The position numbers and the translations under genes are program-made. Shown here in pieces: positions 18,322 to 28,007 of a stretch of DNA of 64,000 nucleotides. Under the pieces are notes generated by a model. It was given only the letters and a program-made list of their open reading frames with translations. It did not search any database and was not told the DNA's origin. The stretch's first letter is position 1, and each line of letters opens with the position of its first letter. The stretch lies in assembly GCA_963709995.1 (NCBI GenBank), contig CAVPYN010000008.1, positions 124,001 through 188,000 on the forward strand. Direction: 5' to 3'. This stretch comes from JAUIIK01 sp963709995 (lineage in GTDB: Bacteria > Chloroflexota > Chloroflexia > Thermomicrobiales > CFX8).

Positions 18322-20303
18322 CTACGGCCTGACTCAACCGCTTCAGCCTGACTGGTCAACTCGTCAAACTCGGCTCCGGCACGACTCCATTCGGAGTACG
18401 TCGATTCCAGCTCCAGCTGAACCGAATCGTATTCAAGACCAAGCGTGCTCAGACGCTCAACATCCTGGTTCGTCGTTGCCAGATTGATGTCATCATTGAT
18501 CTGGTTGAGACGCTCTTCGAGCTTGCTAACAGCCCGCTCAGCGGATTCCAGGCGTTTCTTCGCAGCCCGCAGATCGCGGTCGAGGCTTCTGCGTGATGGT
18601 CGTCCAGTTCCCTTACGTCCTTGCTCGATCGGTTCTTTCCCGTTTCCAGGGGTAATCGAGACTGGTTGTGCCGGAGAGGTTCGCGTGCGCTCTCGCTCGC
18701 GCAACATATCCGAGTAGTTGCCGAGGTAGGGAACGATGCGATCGTCCTCGACTGCCCAGATCTTGTTCGCGATGCTGTCGATGAAGAAGCGGTCGTGGGA
18801 TACGAACAAGAGTGTGCCGTCGTATTCACTCAAGACCTCCTCAAGCGTCTCACGCGCAAGAATGTCCAGGTGGTTTGTCGGCTCATCGAGAATCAGGAAA
18901 TTCGCCCGTTCGAGGGTCAATCGTGCGAGCGCCAGCCGGCTGCGCTCGCCACCGGATAGCTGGCTCACGCGCTTGTACACATCGTCGTTTGAGAACAGGA
19001 AGCGGCCGAGGAGATTTCGCGCATGCTCTTCGCCCATTGGCTGATCGTGGAGAATAGTCTCAAGCGCGGTTCTCGACCGCTCGAGACCTTCATGCCCCTG
19101 GGCATAGTAGGCAGGTTTGACATTGGTACCGAAGAAGACTTCACCCTCGATCGTCGAAATCTCGCCGACAATAGTCCGCAGGGCCGTTGTCTTGCCGCTC
19201 CCGTTCGGTCCAACGATGGCAACGCGATCTCCCCGTTCGACAATCAGCTCGGGTGTCGTTGCAAGCACTACCGGCTCATCGCCGTTTGTTGGCGGGTAGC
19301 CGATTGTCAGTCGGTCGGTTGTCAGGACGATCTGTCCCGATCGCTCGTTCGCGCGCATGTTCAGATTCAGTCGCGTTTGATCCTGAGGCGCCTCGATTCG
19401 CTCCAGCCGGGCGAGCCGGGTTTCGCGACCCTTCGCTTCACGTGACCGCTGTCCAGCTTTGTACTTACGGATGAACTCCTCGGTGTGCTGGATGAAGGCC
19501 TGCTGCGCTTCATATTCCTTTTGCCTGCGCTCGCGGCGCTCCGCCCGAAGCTTCAGATATCGGCGATACCCTCCCGGGTAATCCTCGAGCGATCCGAATG
19601 CCATCTCAAGCGTCCGGTCGGTGACGCGGTCAAGGAAGTAGCGATCGTGGCTGATGACGATGTAGGAATGGCTCCATTCCCGCAGAAAGCCCTCTAGCCA
19701 TTCGAGGGCGGCGAGATCGAGATGATTCGTCGGCTCATCGAGTAAGAGGAGATCCGGTTCGGACAGGAGGGTTTTCGCGAGCGACACTCTCGTCTTCTGG
19801 CCCCCGGACAGATGCTGAACCGGCGTGTCGAACATCGACTCGGGAAAACCGAGGCCACTCAGCACCTGAGCTGTGCGGAACTCCATGTCATAGCCATGCC
19901 GGGCTTCGAACTCGGTCGATAGGGCGCTGTATGCATCGAACAAATGCTCGAGATCAGCATCTGTCGCGACGGCCATCTGCTTTTCAAGCTCCGACATCCG
20001 TTCGCCGATGAGACGAACCTCGGAAAAAGCGTCAAACGCCTCTTCAAGCATGCTGCGACCGCCTTCGAAGCGCGGCTCCTGTGCCTGGTAGGCGAGTCGC
20101 AACCCGCCGAGCTTGTCGATGCGCCCCGACGCCGGTTCGATCATCCTTGCAATGATCTTAAGCAGCGATGATTTCCCCGAACCGTTTGCGCCTACGAGCC
20201 CGACGTGCTCGCGCTCGGTGAGTTGAAAACTGACGTTTGAAAATATGAGCTCAGCGCCGTATCGCTGAGTCAGGTCGTTGACGCTCAGTATCGTTGCCGC
20301 CAT
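18318..20303 (-). CDS. ABC-F family ATPase (ribosome-associated, Uup/YdiF-like)
   Basis: A 661-residue soluble protein with two ABC domains and no membrane part. Walker A motifs are GANGSGKSS and GPNGSGKTT, signatures are LSGGQKTRVSLAK and LSGGERSRLALAR, and both Walker B boxes read LDEPTNHLD. A charged linker between the domains and a C-terminal coiled coil (from about residue 560) match ABC-F translation factors that act at the ribosomal E site. ATG 20303 (MAATILSVNDL) follows GGCGGAG; a GTG at 20342 would add 13 residues. It overlaps coaE. Confidence 0.93.
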   Translation of the reverse strand: MAATILSVNDLTQRYGAELIFSNVSFQLTEREHVGLVGANGSGKSSLLKIIARMIEPASGRIDKLGGLRLAYQAQEPRFEGGRSMLEEAFDAFSEVRLIGERMSELEKQMAVATDADLEHLFDAYSALSTEFEARHGYDMEFRTAQVLSGLGFPESMFDTPVQHLSGGQKTRVSLAKTLLSEPDLLLLDEPTNHLDLAALEWLEGFLREWSHSYIVISHDRYFLDRVTDRTLEMAFGSLEDYPGGYRRYLKLRAERRERRQKEYEAQQAFIQHTEEFIRKYKAGQRSREAKGRETRLARLERIEAPQDQTRLNLNMRANERSGQIVLTTDRLTIGYPPTNGDEPVVLATTPELIVERGDRVAIVGPNGSGKTTALRTIVGEISTIEGEVFFGTNVKPAYYAQGHEGLERSRTALETILHDQPMGEEHARNLLGRFLFSNDDVYKRVSQLSGGERSRLALARLTLERANFLILDEPTNHLDILARETLEEVLSEYDGTLLFVSHDRFFIDSIANKIWAVEDDRIVPYLGNYSDMLRERERTRTSPAQPVSITPGNGKEPIEQGRKGTGRPSRRSLDRDLRAAKKRLESAERAVSKLEERLNQINDDINLATTNQDVERLSTLGLEYDSVQLELESTYSEWSRAGAEFDELTSQAEAVESGRR

Positions 20304-20442
20304 GGTCTCCGCCAGTGGTTGGAATGCCTGAACTACAAACACTGAAGGATAACACGCACGTTTCCGATGACCCTAGTGCGAGCGCTATACTTCGAGCGCT
20401 TCACAAGTTTCTATAGATTCGGTCAACTGGGGAATCGAGTAC

Positions 20443-21765
20443 ATGATCTGGCCGGTAACGACCAAGCGCGACGAGCTCGGAGAGCTTCATATCGGAGGGG
20501 TAAGCGTCACAGCGATCGCCGAGGCTGCCGGAACCCCGGTGTACGTCTATGATGAAGCCACGATTCGTCATCAGTGCCGCATGTTTCGAGAAACGCTATC
20601 GGTTGCGGTTGAGGACTACAAGGTTGCCTACGCTGCGAAGGCGTGGCTAACGAGCGCCCTGGTTCAGATTCTGGTCGAGGAAGACATTGCGCTTGATGTC
20701 GTCTCGGGAGGAGAGCTATACGTCGCAATTCAGGGCGGAATGCCGGCGGAGCGCATCTCCTTCCACGGAAATAGCAAATCTATTGATGAGCTAGCGTTCG
20801 CGATCGATTCCGGCGTTGGCGCGATCGTCATCGACAACTTCGACGAAATTGACCGGCTCTACCATCTCTCACACACCCGCGAGGCGAACATCCCGGTCAT
20901 GATCCGGATCAATCCGGGGATCGACGCACATACGCACGACTATCGTAAGACCGGGATCGTCGACTCGAAGTTCGGGCTCGGGGTCATGTCTGGCGATGCG
21001 GGACGTGCGGTCGCTCGTGTGCTCGACTCCGGTGGGCTCGAGCTGCTGGGGTATCACGCACATATTGGATCTCAGATCTTCGAGGAGGAGCCGTTTATAG
21101 CCAGCGTCAACGCGGTCGTCGATTTTGCCCAGCAGATGTTTGACCGTTTTGGCGTCGTTCCGAGTCGACTCTCCCCCGGGGGCGGGTTCGGCATTCCATA
21201 CAGTGTGAATGATCCGGCGCCGGGTGCCGGGCATTACGCCGAATCTGTGGTGCATGCGTACAAGTCAGCCATTACCCGGACTACGTTCAATGCCCAGCCG
21301 CAGCTCGTGATCGAGCCGGGCAGATCGATCGTTGGCAATGCTGGCGTTGCCGTGTACCGGGTCGAGGCGCGCAAGGCGATTCAGGGTGTTCGCACCTATG
21401 TGTCAGTCGATGGCGGCATGGCGGACAATATCCGTCCAGCGCTGTACGGTGCGGTATACTCAGCGGAGCTTGCCGCAACGCATTCTGACGGTCGGTCGAC
21501 GAGAGTAACACTTGCCGGGAAGTTCTGTGAATCCGGCGACATACTCATTCGCGATGTTGCGCTTCCGGACGTTGTTCCAGGAGATCTGATCGTCGTCCCA
21601 GCCGCTGGCGCCTACTGTCTGGCAATGGCAAGCAATTACAACATGGCGCCTCGCCCGGCTGTTGTCATGGTCTCCCAAGGCCGGGCGCGCCTGGTACAAA
21701 GGCGTGAACGTTACGAGGACTTGATTGTGCGTGATGTCGTCGACAATCAGTACTTGACGGTGTAA
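20443..21765 (+). CDS. lysA: Diaminopimelate decarboxylase
   Basis: A PLP enzyme of fold type III that converts meso-diaminopimelate to lysine and CO2. The 440-residue protein has the Schiff-base lysine in VAYAAKAWL (Lys66), the phosphate-binding GGGFGIPY and EPGRSIVGNAG motifs, and GKFCESGD, whose cysteine comes from the partner subunit. Length is typical. It is divergent from the ABC-F gene and followed after 113 bases by rpoD. A TATACT box at 20386-20391 lies in the 140-base divergent region, but no convincing -35 was found. Confidence 0.95.
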   Translation: MIWPVTTKRDELGELHIGGVSVTAIAEAAGTPVYVYDEATIRHQCRMFRETLSVAVEDYKVAYAAKAWLTSALVQILVEEDIALDVVSGGELYVAIQGGMPAERISFHGNSKSIDELAFAIDSGVGAIVIDNFDEIDRLYHLSHTREANIPVMIRINPGIDAHTHDYRKTGIVDSKFGLGVMSGDAGRAVARVLDSGGLELLGYHAHIGSQIFEEEPFIASVNAVVDFAQQMFDRFGVVPSRLSPGGGFGIPYSVNDPAPGAGHYAESVVHAYKSAITRTTFNAQPQLVIEPGRSIVGNAGVAVYRVEARKAIQGVRTYVSVDGGMADNIRPALYGAVYSAELAATHSDGRSTRVTLAGKFCESGDILIRDVALPDVVPGDLIVVPAAGAYCLAMASNYNMAPRPAVVMVSQGRARLVQRRERYEDLIVRDVVDNQYLTV

Positions 21766-21878
21766 CGACTGGACCGTAAAGCGGGGTAGAACTTGAGCGT
21801 CGTCCGAATAGTCAACGTCGACTGAGCTTGTCGTGATGGCGAAAAGCCGTTGGCAAGCTTTGGGGAGAAGCTGAAACG

Positions 21879-23480
21879 ATGATCAGCGTACCCGAAACCG
21901 ATCTCTCAGCAAGTGAACCAGACGATGAAGATGTGGACGCTGGACCAGATCGCAGACTGGTCAACAGTGTCGTTGAGCTCGCCACTCGTCAGGGGCCACT
22001 GAGCCTGGATGACATCCTGAAATTCGCCGATCCGGACGGAGATCCGGCAACGTTTGATCTCCTCGAAGCGGAACTTGCGGCGCGCGCGCTGATCATTACT
22101 CCCGACGAGGAGGATGAAGGCGACGAACTGATCGATTCACGCATTGAACCGGCGAACGGAACGGCGCCCTCGACCATTCGGAGCCGCGCGGCGAGTTCGT
22201 CGTCGTCCGCCATCGATGATCTGGCGAGTGTGAACGTCGATGATCCAGTCCGTATGTATCTCCGTGAAATCGGGCGGGTCGACCTACTGACCGCCGAAGA
22301 GGAAGTCTACTTCGCGAAGCAGATGGAGCGAAGGCAATACCTCCTCATGGTGATGGGCCAGACTGAGGACGAGACAACGGAGAGAAGCCCGTTCGACATC
22401 ATCGCCGACATCTACGCGGAGTTCCGGCGCGGTTGGATCTACGTCGTTGCTGTCTATTGCGAGGCTTATCCAGAAGCTGAACTGCGGAGCCGATCTGAAA
22501 TGCTCGATCGCGTGCTTCCGGTCACGGTCTTTCAAGAAGGCATGTTCCAGCGGGTTGCGGCACGTTTTTCGTTAACCGAAGCGGCACTCGAGGAGCAGCT
22601 ACGGGTGCGCAGAGTCGAATTCGAATTGCTTCCGGAACGCCTGCAGCAGGCCATCGATGATCCGGACATCTGGGTCGAGCCAACGGATCTCCGAAGAGTG
22701 ATCGGGCGCTCCGCTCTCTCTCTTCGCCGCCAGCATCTGCGGTGTCTGGCTGAAGGCGAGACGGCACAAGCGCACCTGACAGAAGCGAATCTCCGGCTGG
22801 TCGTTAGCGTTGCCAAGAAGTACGTCGGGCGCGGCATGACGATGTCTGATCTGATTCAGGAAGGCAATCTCGGCCTGATTCGCGCGGTCGAGAAGTTCCA
22901 GTATCACAAGGGCTTCAAGTTCTCGACCTATGCGACCTGGTGGATCCGGCAGGCGATCACACGGGCAATCGCTGACCAGGCAAGAACGATCCGCATTCCG
23001 GTGCACATGGTTGAGACGATCAACCGGCTGATGCGCACTTCGCGGAGACTCCAACAGGAACTTGGACGAGAGCCGACCTCGGATGAGATCGCGCACGAGT
23101 CGGAGATGCCTCCAGAACGAGTCCGCGAGATTATGAAGCTTTCCCAGGAGCCGATCTCGATCTGGACGCCAGTTGGCGAAGAAGACGACTCCAGCCTTGG
23201 AGATTTCATCGAGGACGAAAAAGCGCTCGCACCGGCGGACGCGGCATCCCAGCAGATGTTGCAGCAGCAACTTGAGGATGTGCTTGACTCGCTTTCCGAG
23301 CGCGAGCGGCAGGTGCTAAGACTGCGGTTTGGCATCGAGGACGGTAGAACCCGTACCCTTGAGGAGGTCGGGCGCGAGTTTGAGGTTACCCGCGAGCGTA
23401 TCCGGCAGATCGAGGCGAAGGCGCTGCGAAAGCTTCGCCATCCAAGTAGATCGAAGAAACTGCGGGACTACCTACTCTAG
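21879..23480 (+). CDS. rpoD: Primary RNA polymerase sigma factor (SigA/RpoD)
   Basis: The 533-residue housekeeping sigma factor has an acidic, serine-rich N-terminus and then region 1.2 (DDPVRMYLREIGRVDLLTAEEE). It continues with region 2 (NLRLVVSVAKKYVGRGM, DLIQEGNLGLIRAVEKF, FKFSTYATWWIRQAI), region 3 (RIPVHMVETINR) and region 4 (LSERERQVLRLRFG, TRERIRQIEAKALRKLR). About 150 residues separate regions 1.2 and 2.1, a moderately sized non-conserved insert. A GGGGAG site precedes ATG 21879. obg follows 11 bases after the stop. Confidence 0.97.
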   Translation: MISVPETDLSASEPDDEDVDAGPDRRLVNSVVELATRQGPLSLDDILKFADPDGDPATFDLLEAELAARALIITPDEEDEGDELIDSRIEPANGTAPSTIRSRAASSSSSAIDDLASVNVDDPVRMYLREIGRVDLLTAEEEVYFAKQMERRQYLLMVMGQTEDETTERSPFDIIADIYAEFRRGWIYVVAVYCEAYPEAELRSRSEMLDRVLPVTVFQEGMFQRVAARFSLTEAALEEQLRVRRVEFELLPERLQQAIDDPDIWVEPTDLRRVIGRSALSLRRQHLRCLAEGETAQAHLTEANLRLVVSVAKKYVGRGMTMSDLIQEGNLGLIRAVEKFQYHKGFKFSTYATWWIRQAITRAIADQARTIRIPVHMVETINRLMRTSRRLQQELGREPTSDEIAHESEMPPERVREIMKLSQEPISIWTPVGEEDDSSLGDFIEDEKALAPADAASQQMLQQQLEDVLDSLSERERQVLRLRFGIEDGRTRTLEEVGREFEVTRERIRQIEAKALRKLRHPSRSKKLRDYLL

Positions 23481-23491
23481 ACTGACAGCCA

Positions 23492-24883
23492 GTGTTCCAA
23501 GATCAAGCAAAGATCCATATCAAAAGCGGCAATGGCGGCCGGGGAATCGTTTCCTTCCGGCGCGAAAAGTATGTGCCTTTCGGCGGGCCGGATGGCGGCG
23601 ATGGCGGGAAAGGCGGGGATGTCGTCTTCTTCGTCGACGATCAGCTTGCAACGCTCACTCCGTTCCGATACCAGATTCACTACGCGGCCGAAAATGGCCA
23701 ACCCGGATCTGGCCGCCAGATGCACGGACGCGCCGGGGAAGATGCGCGGGTCGCCGTGCCTCCCGGAACGGTCATCATCGATGACGAATCGGATGCGGTG
23801 CTTGCCGACCTGGTGGAACCGGGCGAAGAAGCCATCGTGCTTCGTGGAGGAATCGGTGGCGCTGGCAACACCAGATTCAAATCATCCAAGCATCAGGCTC
23901 CACGCATCGCCGAACTCGGTGAACCCGGACAGGAAGCGTGGGTTCGGCTCGAATTAAAGCTGATAGCCGATGTTGGGCTTGTAGGTCTGCCGAACGCGGG
24001 GAAATCGACTTTGTTGTCGGCGGCGAGCGCTGCCCGGCCAAAGATCGCCGACTACCCGTTCACAACCCTGGAGCCGATGCTCGGTGTCGTCCAGATCGGT
24101 GGGATGGCCGGTCCAACGTTCGTCATGGCTGATATCCCGGGCCTGATCGAGGGCGCTGCGGACGGGGTTGGCCTCGGCTACGAGTTCCTTCGCCACGTCG
24201 AACGCACGAGAATGCTGCTCCATGTTCTGGATGGTTCTGGTGGGCTTGAGGGCCGTGATCCGGTTGAGGACTTCGAGCTGATTCAACGTGAACTCGAAGC
24301 GTACTCGCCGGAGCTTGCCGAGAAGCCTCTGTTCATCGTGATTAACAAGATGGATCTTAGTGAAACCCGGTCATTGCTTGAATATGTCGAGCCTCAGCTC
24401 CAAGGGCAATCCGAAGCGATGTATCGGGTTTCCGCGGTGACCGGCGAAGGTATGGCGGATCTCCTCGAAGCGGTTGCCCGGAGATTGTCGGAGATTCCCC
24501 ATGTCGAACCGGAACGGCGCGTCGTTCACAGGATCTACACCCTCGAAGATATCGATGAGGATGCCTGGGACGTTGAGCGCCTGTCAGAACATCATTACCA
24601 GGTATCCGGGCGGCGTATCGAGCGGGCTATGCTGATGACCGACTTCTCGCTGGAGGAGGCGGCAGACAGGTTTCAGCGGGTTCTCGAAGCTTCCGGGATA
24701 TCGTCCCGACTTGGAGCCCTGGGAATTCTTCCCGGCGATACGGTGCATATTGCTGGCGCCGAGCTGACCTGGGAGCCTGAACTGGTCGATGATGAGGTCG
24801 AACGCGCGCCACACCGCGTCCGAAAGACCCGCCGCCAGCGCATTGAAGAGCAGTTCGGCGCGCCTCCTGAAACCGACACTTAA
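23492..24883 (+). CDS. obg: GTPase Obg/CgtA
   Basis: A ribosome-assembly and stress GTPase of 463 residues. The glycine-rich Obg fold is at the N-terminus (SGNGGRGIVSFRREKYVPFGG, DGGDGGKGGDV). The G domain follows from about 160 (G1 GLPNAGKST, G3 DIPGLIEGAADGVGLG, G4 NKMD), and an OCT-type C-terminal domain from about 345 (WDVERLSEHHYQVSGRRIER...GILPGDTVHIAGAELTW). The start is GTG 23492, 11 bases after rpoD, so they are probably one operon. The FRREK motif and complete domain set make the call secure. Confidence 0.96.
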   Translation: MFQDQAKIHIKSGNGGRGIVSFRREKYVPFGGPDGGDGGKGGDVVFFVDDQLATLTPFRYQIHYAAENGQPGSGRQMHGRAGEDARVAVPPGTVIIDDESDAVLADLVEPGEEAIVLRGGIGGAGNTRFKSSKHQAPRIAELGEPGQEAWVRLELKLIADVGLVGLPNAGKSTLLSAASAARPKIADYPFTTLEPMLGVVQIGGMAGPTFVMADIPGLIEGAADGVGLGYEFLRHVERTRMLLHVLDGSGGLEGRDPVEDFELIQRELEAYSPELAEKPLFIVINKMDLSETRSLLEYVEPQLQGQSEAMYRVSAVTGEGMADLLEAVARRLSEIPHVEPERRVVHRIYTLEDIDEDAWDVERLSEHHYQVSGRRIERAMLMTDFSLEEAADRFQRVLEASGISSRLGALGILPGDTVHIAGAELTWEPELVDDEVERAPHRVRKTRRQRIEEQFGAPPETDT

Positions 24884-25002
24884 GAAGCGCATTGCAGGAT
24901 TAACTGTACAAGAGCCCCGTAGCTAGACGGCGATTCGTCAGGTCTGCCGTTTAGTCACCCGACGGAAGAGAGCCACTCTGCCTTGCGCCGGATCATCTCG
25001 TC

Positions 25003-25764
25003 CTATGCGTCTCCGGACTGACTATCGAGCCACCACTTCGCGACGTGATCGGCCCGCGCGATCCAGATGTCTCCAAGGCTGATGGCGTAGTCGAGGAGAT
25101 TGGCAAGCGCGGTGGACGGTCCAGGACGGCCGCTTACCCATGGATGAAGAGTCAGGCACATGAGCTTGCCCTCCGCCCGGAGGACGTCCAGATCGTCTCG
25201 CCAGTATTCGGCGGTGTGACGAGGATTCACCGTCCAGTCGACGAAGAAGGTGTAGTCGTCGTAGAAGCGTGATGGTGGGAGCTGAACAAGCGGTGAGTGC
25301 CGGTCTTGGAGTGCTCGATCCAAGGCAGGTCGCATGGGCCTTGTCCATCTGCCAGCGCAGCCCAAGGCTGCGAACAGCGTCGCTGGTGACGTCGTTGTAT
25401 CGCCATGCTGGTGTCTTGTGGCCAGTCGGGGGTCGCCCCGTCACTCGCTGGATGATATCCGCGTGCGGGACATGTCGGCGAGTTGCTCGTCGAATGACAT
25501 TGGCGTGTAGTATCGATGGTCCCAGGAATGGGTCGCGTGATCGTGGCCATCTCTCTCTGCCCGCTCGACGGCATCAGGGCGATCTTCGACACATCGTCCA
25601 ACCCAACAGAATGACCCTTGGATGTCGCGGTCGCGCATCAAGTCCAGTAAGCGCCATATCCCGGCGTTCAGATCGTATTCTGCCTGTGATCACCAGAAGC
25701 TGTCGTCTGGACCGCGATGGTTCATCTCGCCGTATGGACCGTCTACATCAATGGAAATGATCAA
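25003..25764 (-). CDS. Polysaccharide deacetylase-like (NodB/PuuE) protein, frameshifted
   Basis: Pieces in three frames assemble into a NodB-fold deacetylase of about 250 residues. They are, in order: SIDVDGPYGEMNHRGPDD, LMRDRDIQGSFCWVGR, ERDGHDHATHSWDHRYYTPMS with the metal histidines, VTGRPPTGHKTPAWRYND, DLPWIEHSKTGTH, PPSRFYDDYTFFVDWTVNPRH and the C-terminal LTLHPWVSGRP. Frame changes fall near 25455, 25330 and 25300. An in-frame TGA (25689-25691) follows SFW near the N-terminus. Homologues with DVDG and HSWDH act on small amides or N-acetyl groups. The gene probably begins within the end of the creatininase-like gene; TTG 25764 overlaps its stop. Confidence 0.78.
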
Positions 25765-26609
25765 TGCGGACCGGTGACCGGCTGGCCAGAGTCCGAAACG
25801 GAGCCGACACTAGCTGGTTCGGTTTCGACGGGCGACCATTCGACGATTTCGTCCATGAAGGCGACGAAGTTGTTGAGCGCGCTGGTCATCATTTCCTCGC
25901 CGATCTCGGCGGTCGACTTGCGCGCGTCTCCAAGTGCGCCGTTGCGCGTGTATTCATCGAAACGATATGGAACCGTGACGCCATATCGCTGGAGGGTGCC
26001 CCGAAACTCATAGGTTAGATCGGTCATATCTCCAGCCGCGAGTGCGTCAGTCTTGACGATTTCTGGAGCGAGGAACATCGCCGCCGAGGTTTCCATCTGA
26101 CAGGCGTGACCGATGATGTCTTTGTCGAATCCAAACTTCGCGCCGAGTTCCCGGTCGGCGAAGCTGAAGTAGGTGGCGGCGCCGACAAAGGTTGGACCGA
26201 GTTCTTCGTTGATTCGGACGAGGGTGTTGCCGAGTGGCGCGATGTTGCCGCCGTGTCCGTTGACGATCATGAAGCGCTCGAAGCCATGCTCCATGAGCGA
26301 TCCGACTACTTCGACCAGGGTCTGAATAAATGTCTCCGCCGTCAGTGTGATCGTTCCAGGGAAGTTCATGTGATGGAACGACACTCCCCACGGCATCGAT
26401 GGGGCCACCATCAGTTCGGGATTGCGCATTGCGCTGGCGCGGCGGCAAAATTCGGTTGCCCCGACGATGTCCATCTTCAGGGCCAGGTTCGGGCCGTGTT
26501 GTTCGTTCGACCCAACCGGAATCAGGACGGTCTCGACTTGATCTCTGATGGCCCCGACTTCCGGCCACGACAGATCAGCCAGAACGAGTGGGTTGCCATA
26601 TTCGGCCAT
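25761..26609 (-). CDS. Creatininase-family amidohydrolase
   Basis: The 282-residue protein has the metal-binding pattern of the creatininase (creatinine amidohydrolase) family: Glu and His in PVGSNEQHGPNLALKMD, NGHGGNIAPLG, and HACQMETSAAMFL carrying the later glutamate. Members open cyclic amides or hydrolyse formamides (creatinine, MftE, ArfB), so the exact substrate is not known. ATG 26609 has AAAGGA nine bases upstream. It overlaps the start of the deacetylase-like gene, and the PLP lyase lies just upstream on the same strand, so three nitrogen-compound enzymes may form one transcript. Confidence 0.88.
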   Translation of the reverse strand: MAEYGNPLVLADLSWPEVGAIRDQVETVLIPVGSNEQHGPNLALKMDIVGATEFCRRASAMRNPELMVAPSMPWGVSFHHMNFPGTITLTAETFIQTLVEVVGSLMEHGFERFMIVNGHGGNIAPLGNTLVRINEELGPTFVGAATYFSFADRELGAKFGFDKDIIGHACQMETSAAMFLAPEIVKTDALAAGDMTDLTYEFRGTLQRYGVTVPYRFDEYTRNGALGDARKSTAEIGEEMMTSALNNFVAFMDEIVEWSPVETEPASVGSVSDSGQPVTGPH

Positions 26610-26637
26610 CAGGACAGTTCCTTTCTTTCCATCTCAC

Positions 26638-27867
26638 TTATGCCAGTGATTGACGTGCCTTCTGAATCGCCTGATCGAGATCGGCGATAATATCTTCCGA
26701 GTCCTCAATGCCGATCGACAGGCGGACGAGATCGTCGCCGATGCCGATGCTCTCGCGATCTTCGTATGGCATCGAGCGATGGGATGCCATCGCGGGATAG
26801 AGCGAGAGCGTGTAGATGTCGCCCAGCGACGTCGCGGGAACGATCAGATGGAGAGCCTCCAGATAGTTGAACACCTGCTCCTGACCGGCGTCCTTGATCG
26901 TGAACGAGATCATCGCTCCGTACCCGGAACCGCCGTACAAGCGTTTCGCGGTGTCGTGACTTGGATGCGACTCGAGCCCGGGATAGTTTACGAGCCCTAC
27001 GCCTGGATGCTTCGCGAGAGCCCTGGCGACGGTCATCGCATTGGCGCACTGCCGTTCGTAGCGCAGCGGCAATGTCTTGATACCCCGCAGGGCCAGCCAT
27101 GCCTCGAACGGGCCGAGGATCGATCCTCCAAGCTTTCCGTAATCAGAGAGCCGTTGTCGCCGCATGCGCGTCGTGGCAACAATACCGCCGGTCACGTCCC
27201 CGTGGCCCGCCAGGTACTTCGTCATCGAATGGACGACGAGATTCGCGCCGTCGTCCGCTGGACGGTACAGCACGGGTGGAGTGAACGTGGAATCCACGAG
27301 AAGGGTAGCGCCCACCTCCCGGGCCATGGCGGCGACCGTCGGAATGTCCGTGACCTTCATCAGCGGGTTGGTTATCGTTTCGCAAACAATCAGCTCAGGG
27401 CGAAGCGAATGAATCGCGGTCCGGGTTTCCTCCAGATCGAGAAAATCCACCAACTCCGTCGTGACACCCCAGTCGGTGAAGTGGCCCCGCAAGGTCGAGA
27501 ACGTGTGGCCATAGAGATCGCGTGTGGCGAGAATCGTGGAGCCTGGTTGGACCGAGGTAATGATCGCCGCGTGCAGGGCCGCCATGCCAGAGGAAAATGC
27601 GATCGCTGACGCGGTGCCTTCGAGATCAGCAACAACCTCCTCCAGCGCCGCCGTCGTCGGATTCCCGTAGCGGGTGTAGACGTACTTCGACTCATCCCCG
27701 GCCAGGGCTGCGTCCATGACTTCAACATCTTCATAGACATATGTCGAACCCGGGTAAATTGGTGTTACCGTTGGCGTGAATTGTGGCCGTGGGGGTCGCT
27801 CGCCTCCATGGACAGCCCTTGTTCCGAGACCGCGTGGAGCCTTTCGTGAGGTGTCTGAGTGATCCAT
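26638..27867 (-). CDS. PLP-dependent trans-sulfuration enzyme (cystathionine gamma-synthase/methionine gamma-lyase family)
   Basis: A fold-type I PLP protein of 409 residues. Family landmarks are YTRYGNPTTAALEE, the pyridine-stacking segment RDLYGHTF, VDSTFTPP and the Schiff-base lysine in VVHSMTKYLAGHGDVTGG, then LRGIKTLPLRYERQ. The family includes cystathionine synthases and lyases, and methionine gamma-lyase; the sequence alone does not separate them. ATG 27867 (MDHSDTS) is preferred; a TTG at 27903 would add 12 residues. The creatininase-like gene follows 28 bases downstream. Confidence 0.9.
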   Translation of the reverse strand: MDHSDTSRKAPRGLGTRAVHGGERPPRPQFTPTVTPIYPGSTYVYEDVEVMDAALAGDESKYVYTRYGNPTTAALEEVVADLEGTASAIAFSSGMAALHAAIITSVQPGSTILATRDLYGHTFSTLRGHFTDWGVTTELVDFLDLEETRTAIHSLRPELIVCETITNPLMKVTDIPTVAAMAREVGATLLVDSTFTPPVLYRPADDGANLVVHSMTKYLAGHGDVTGGIVATTRMRRQRLSDYGKLGGSILGPFEAWLALRGIKTLPLRYERQCANAMTVARALAKHPGVGLVNYPGLESHPSHDTAKRLYGGSGYGAMISFTIKDAGQEQVFNYLEALHLIVPATSLGDIYTLSLYPAMASHRSMPYEDRESIGIGDDLVRLSIGIEDSEDIIADLDQAIQKARQSLA

Positions 27868-28007
27868 CGATCTGGTTGCCCCGCCAATCGTAACTCGATT
27901 CAATCAGCGCGAGCAGTCTAGTTTCCGGACGACGTCGTGTCAAACGTAGCCGGAATCTCAGCGAATTCGTCGCTCAGCCGCGCCCTGGCGGCCGCGAGGA
28001 GGAAGAT

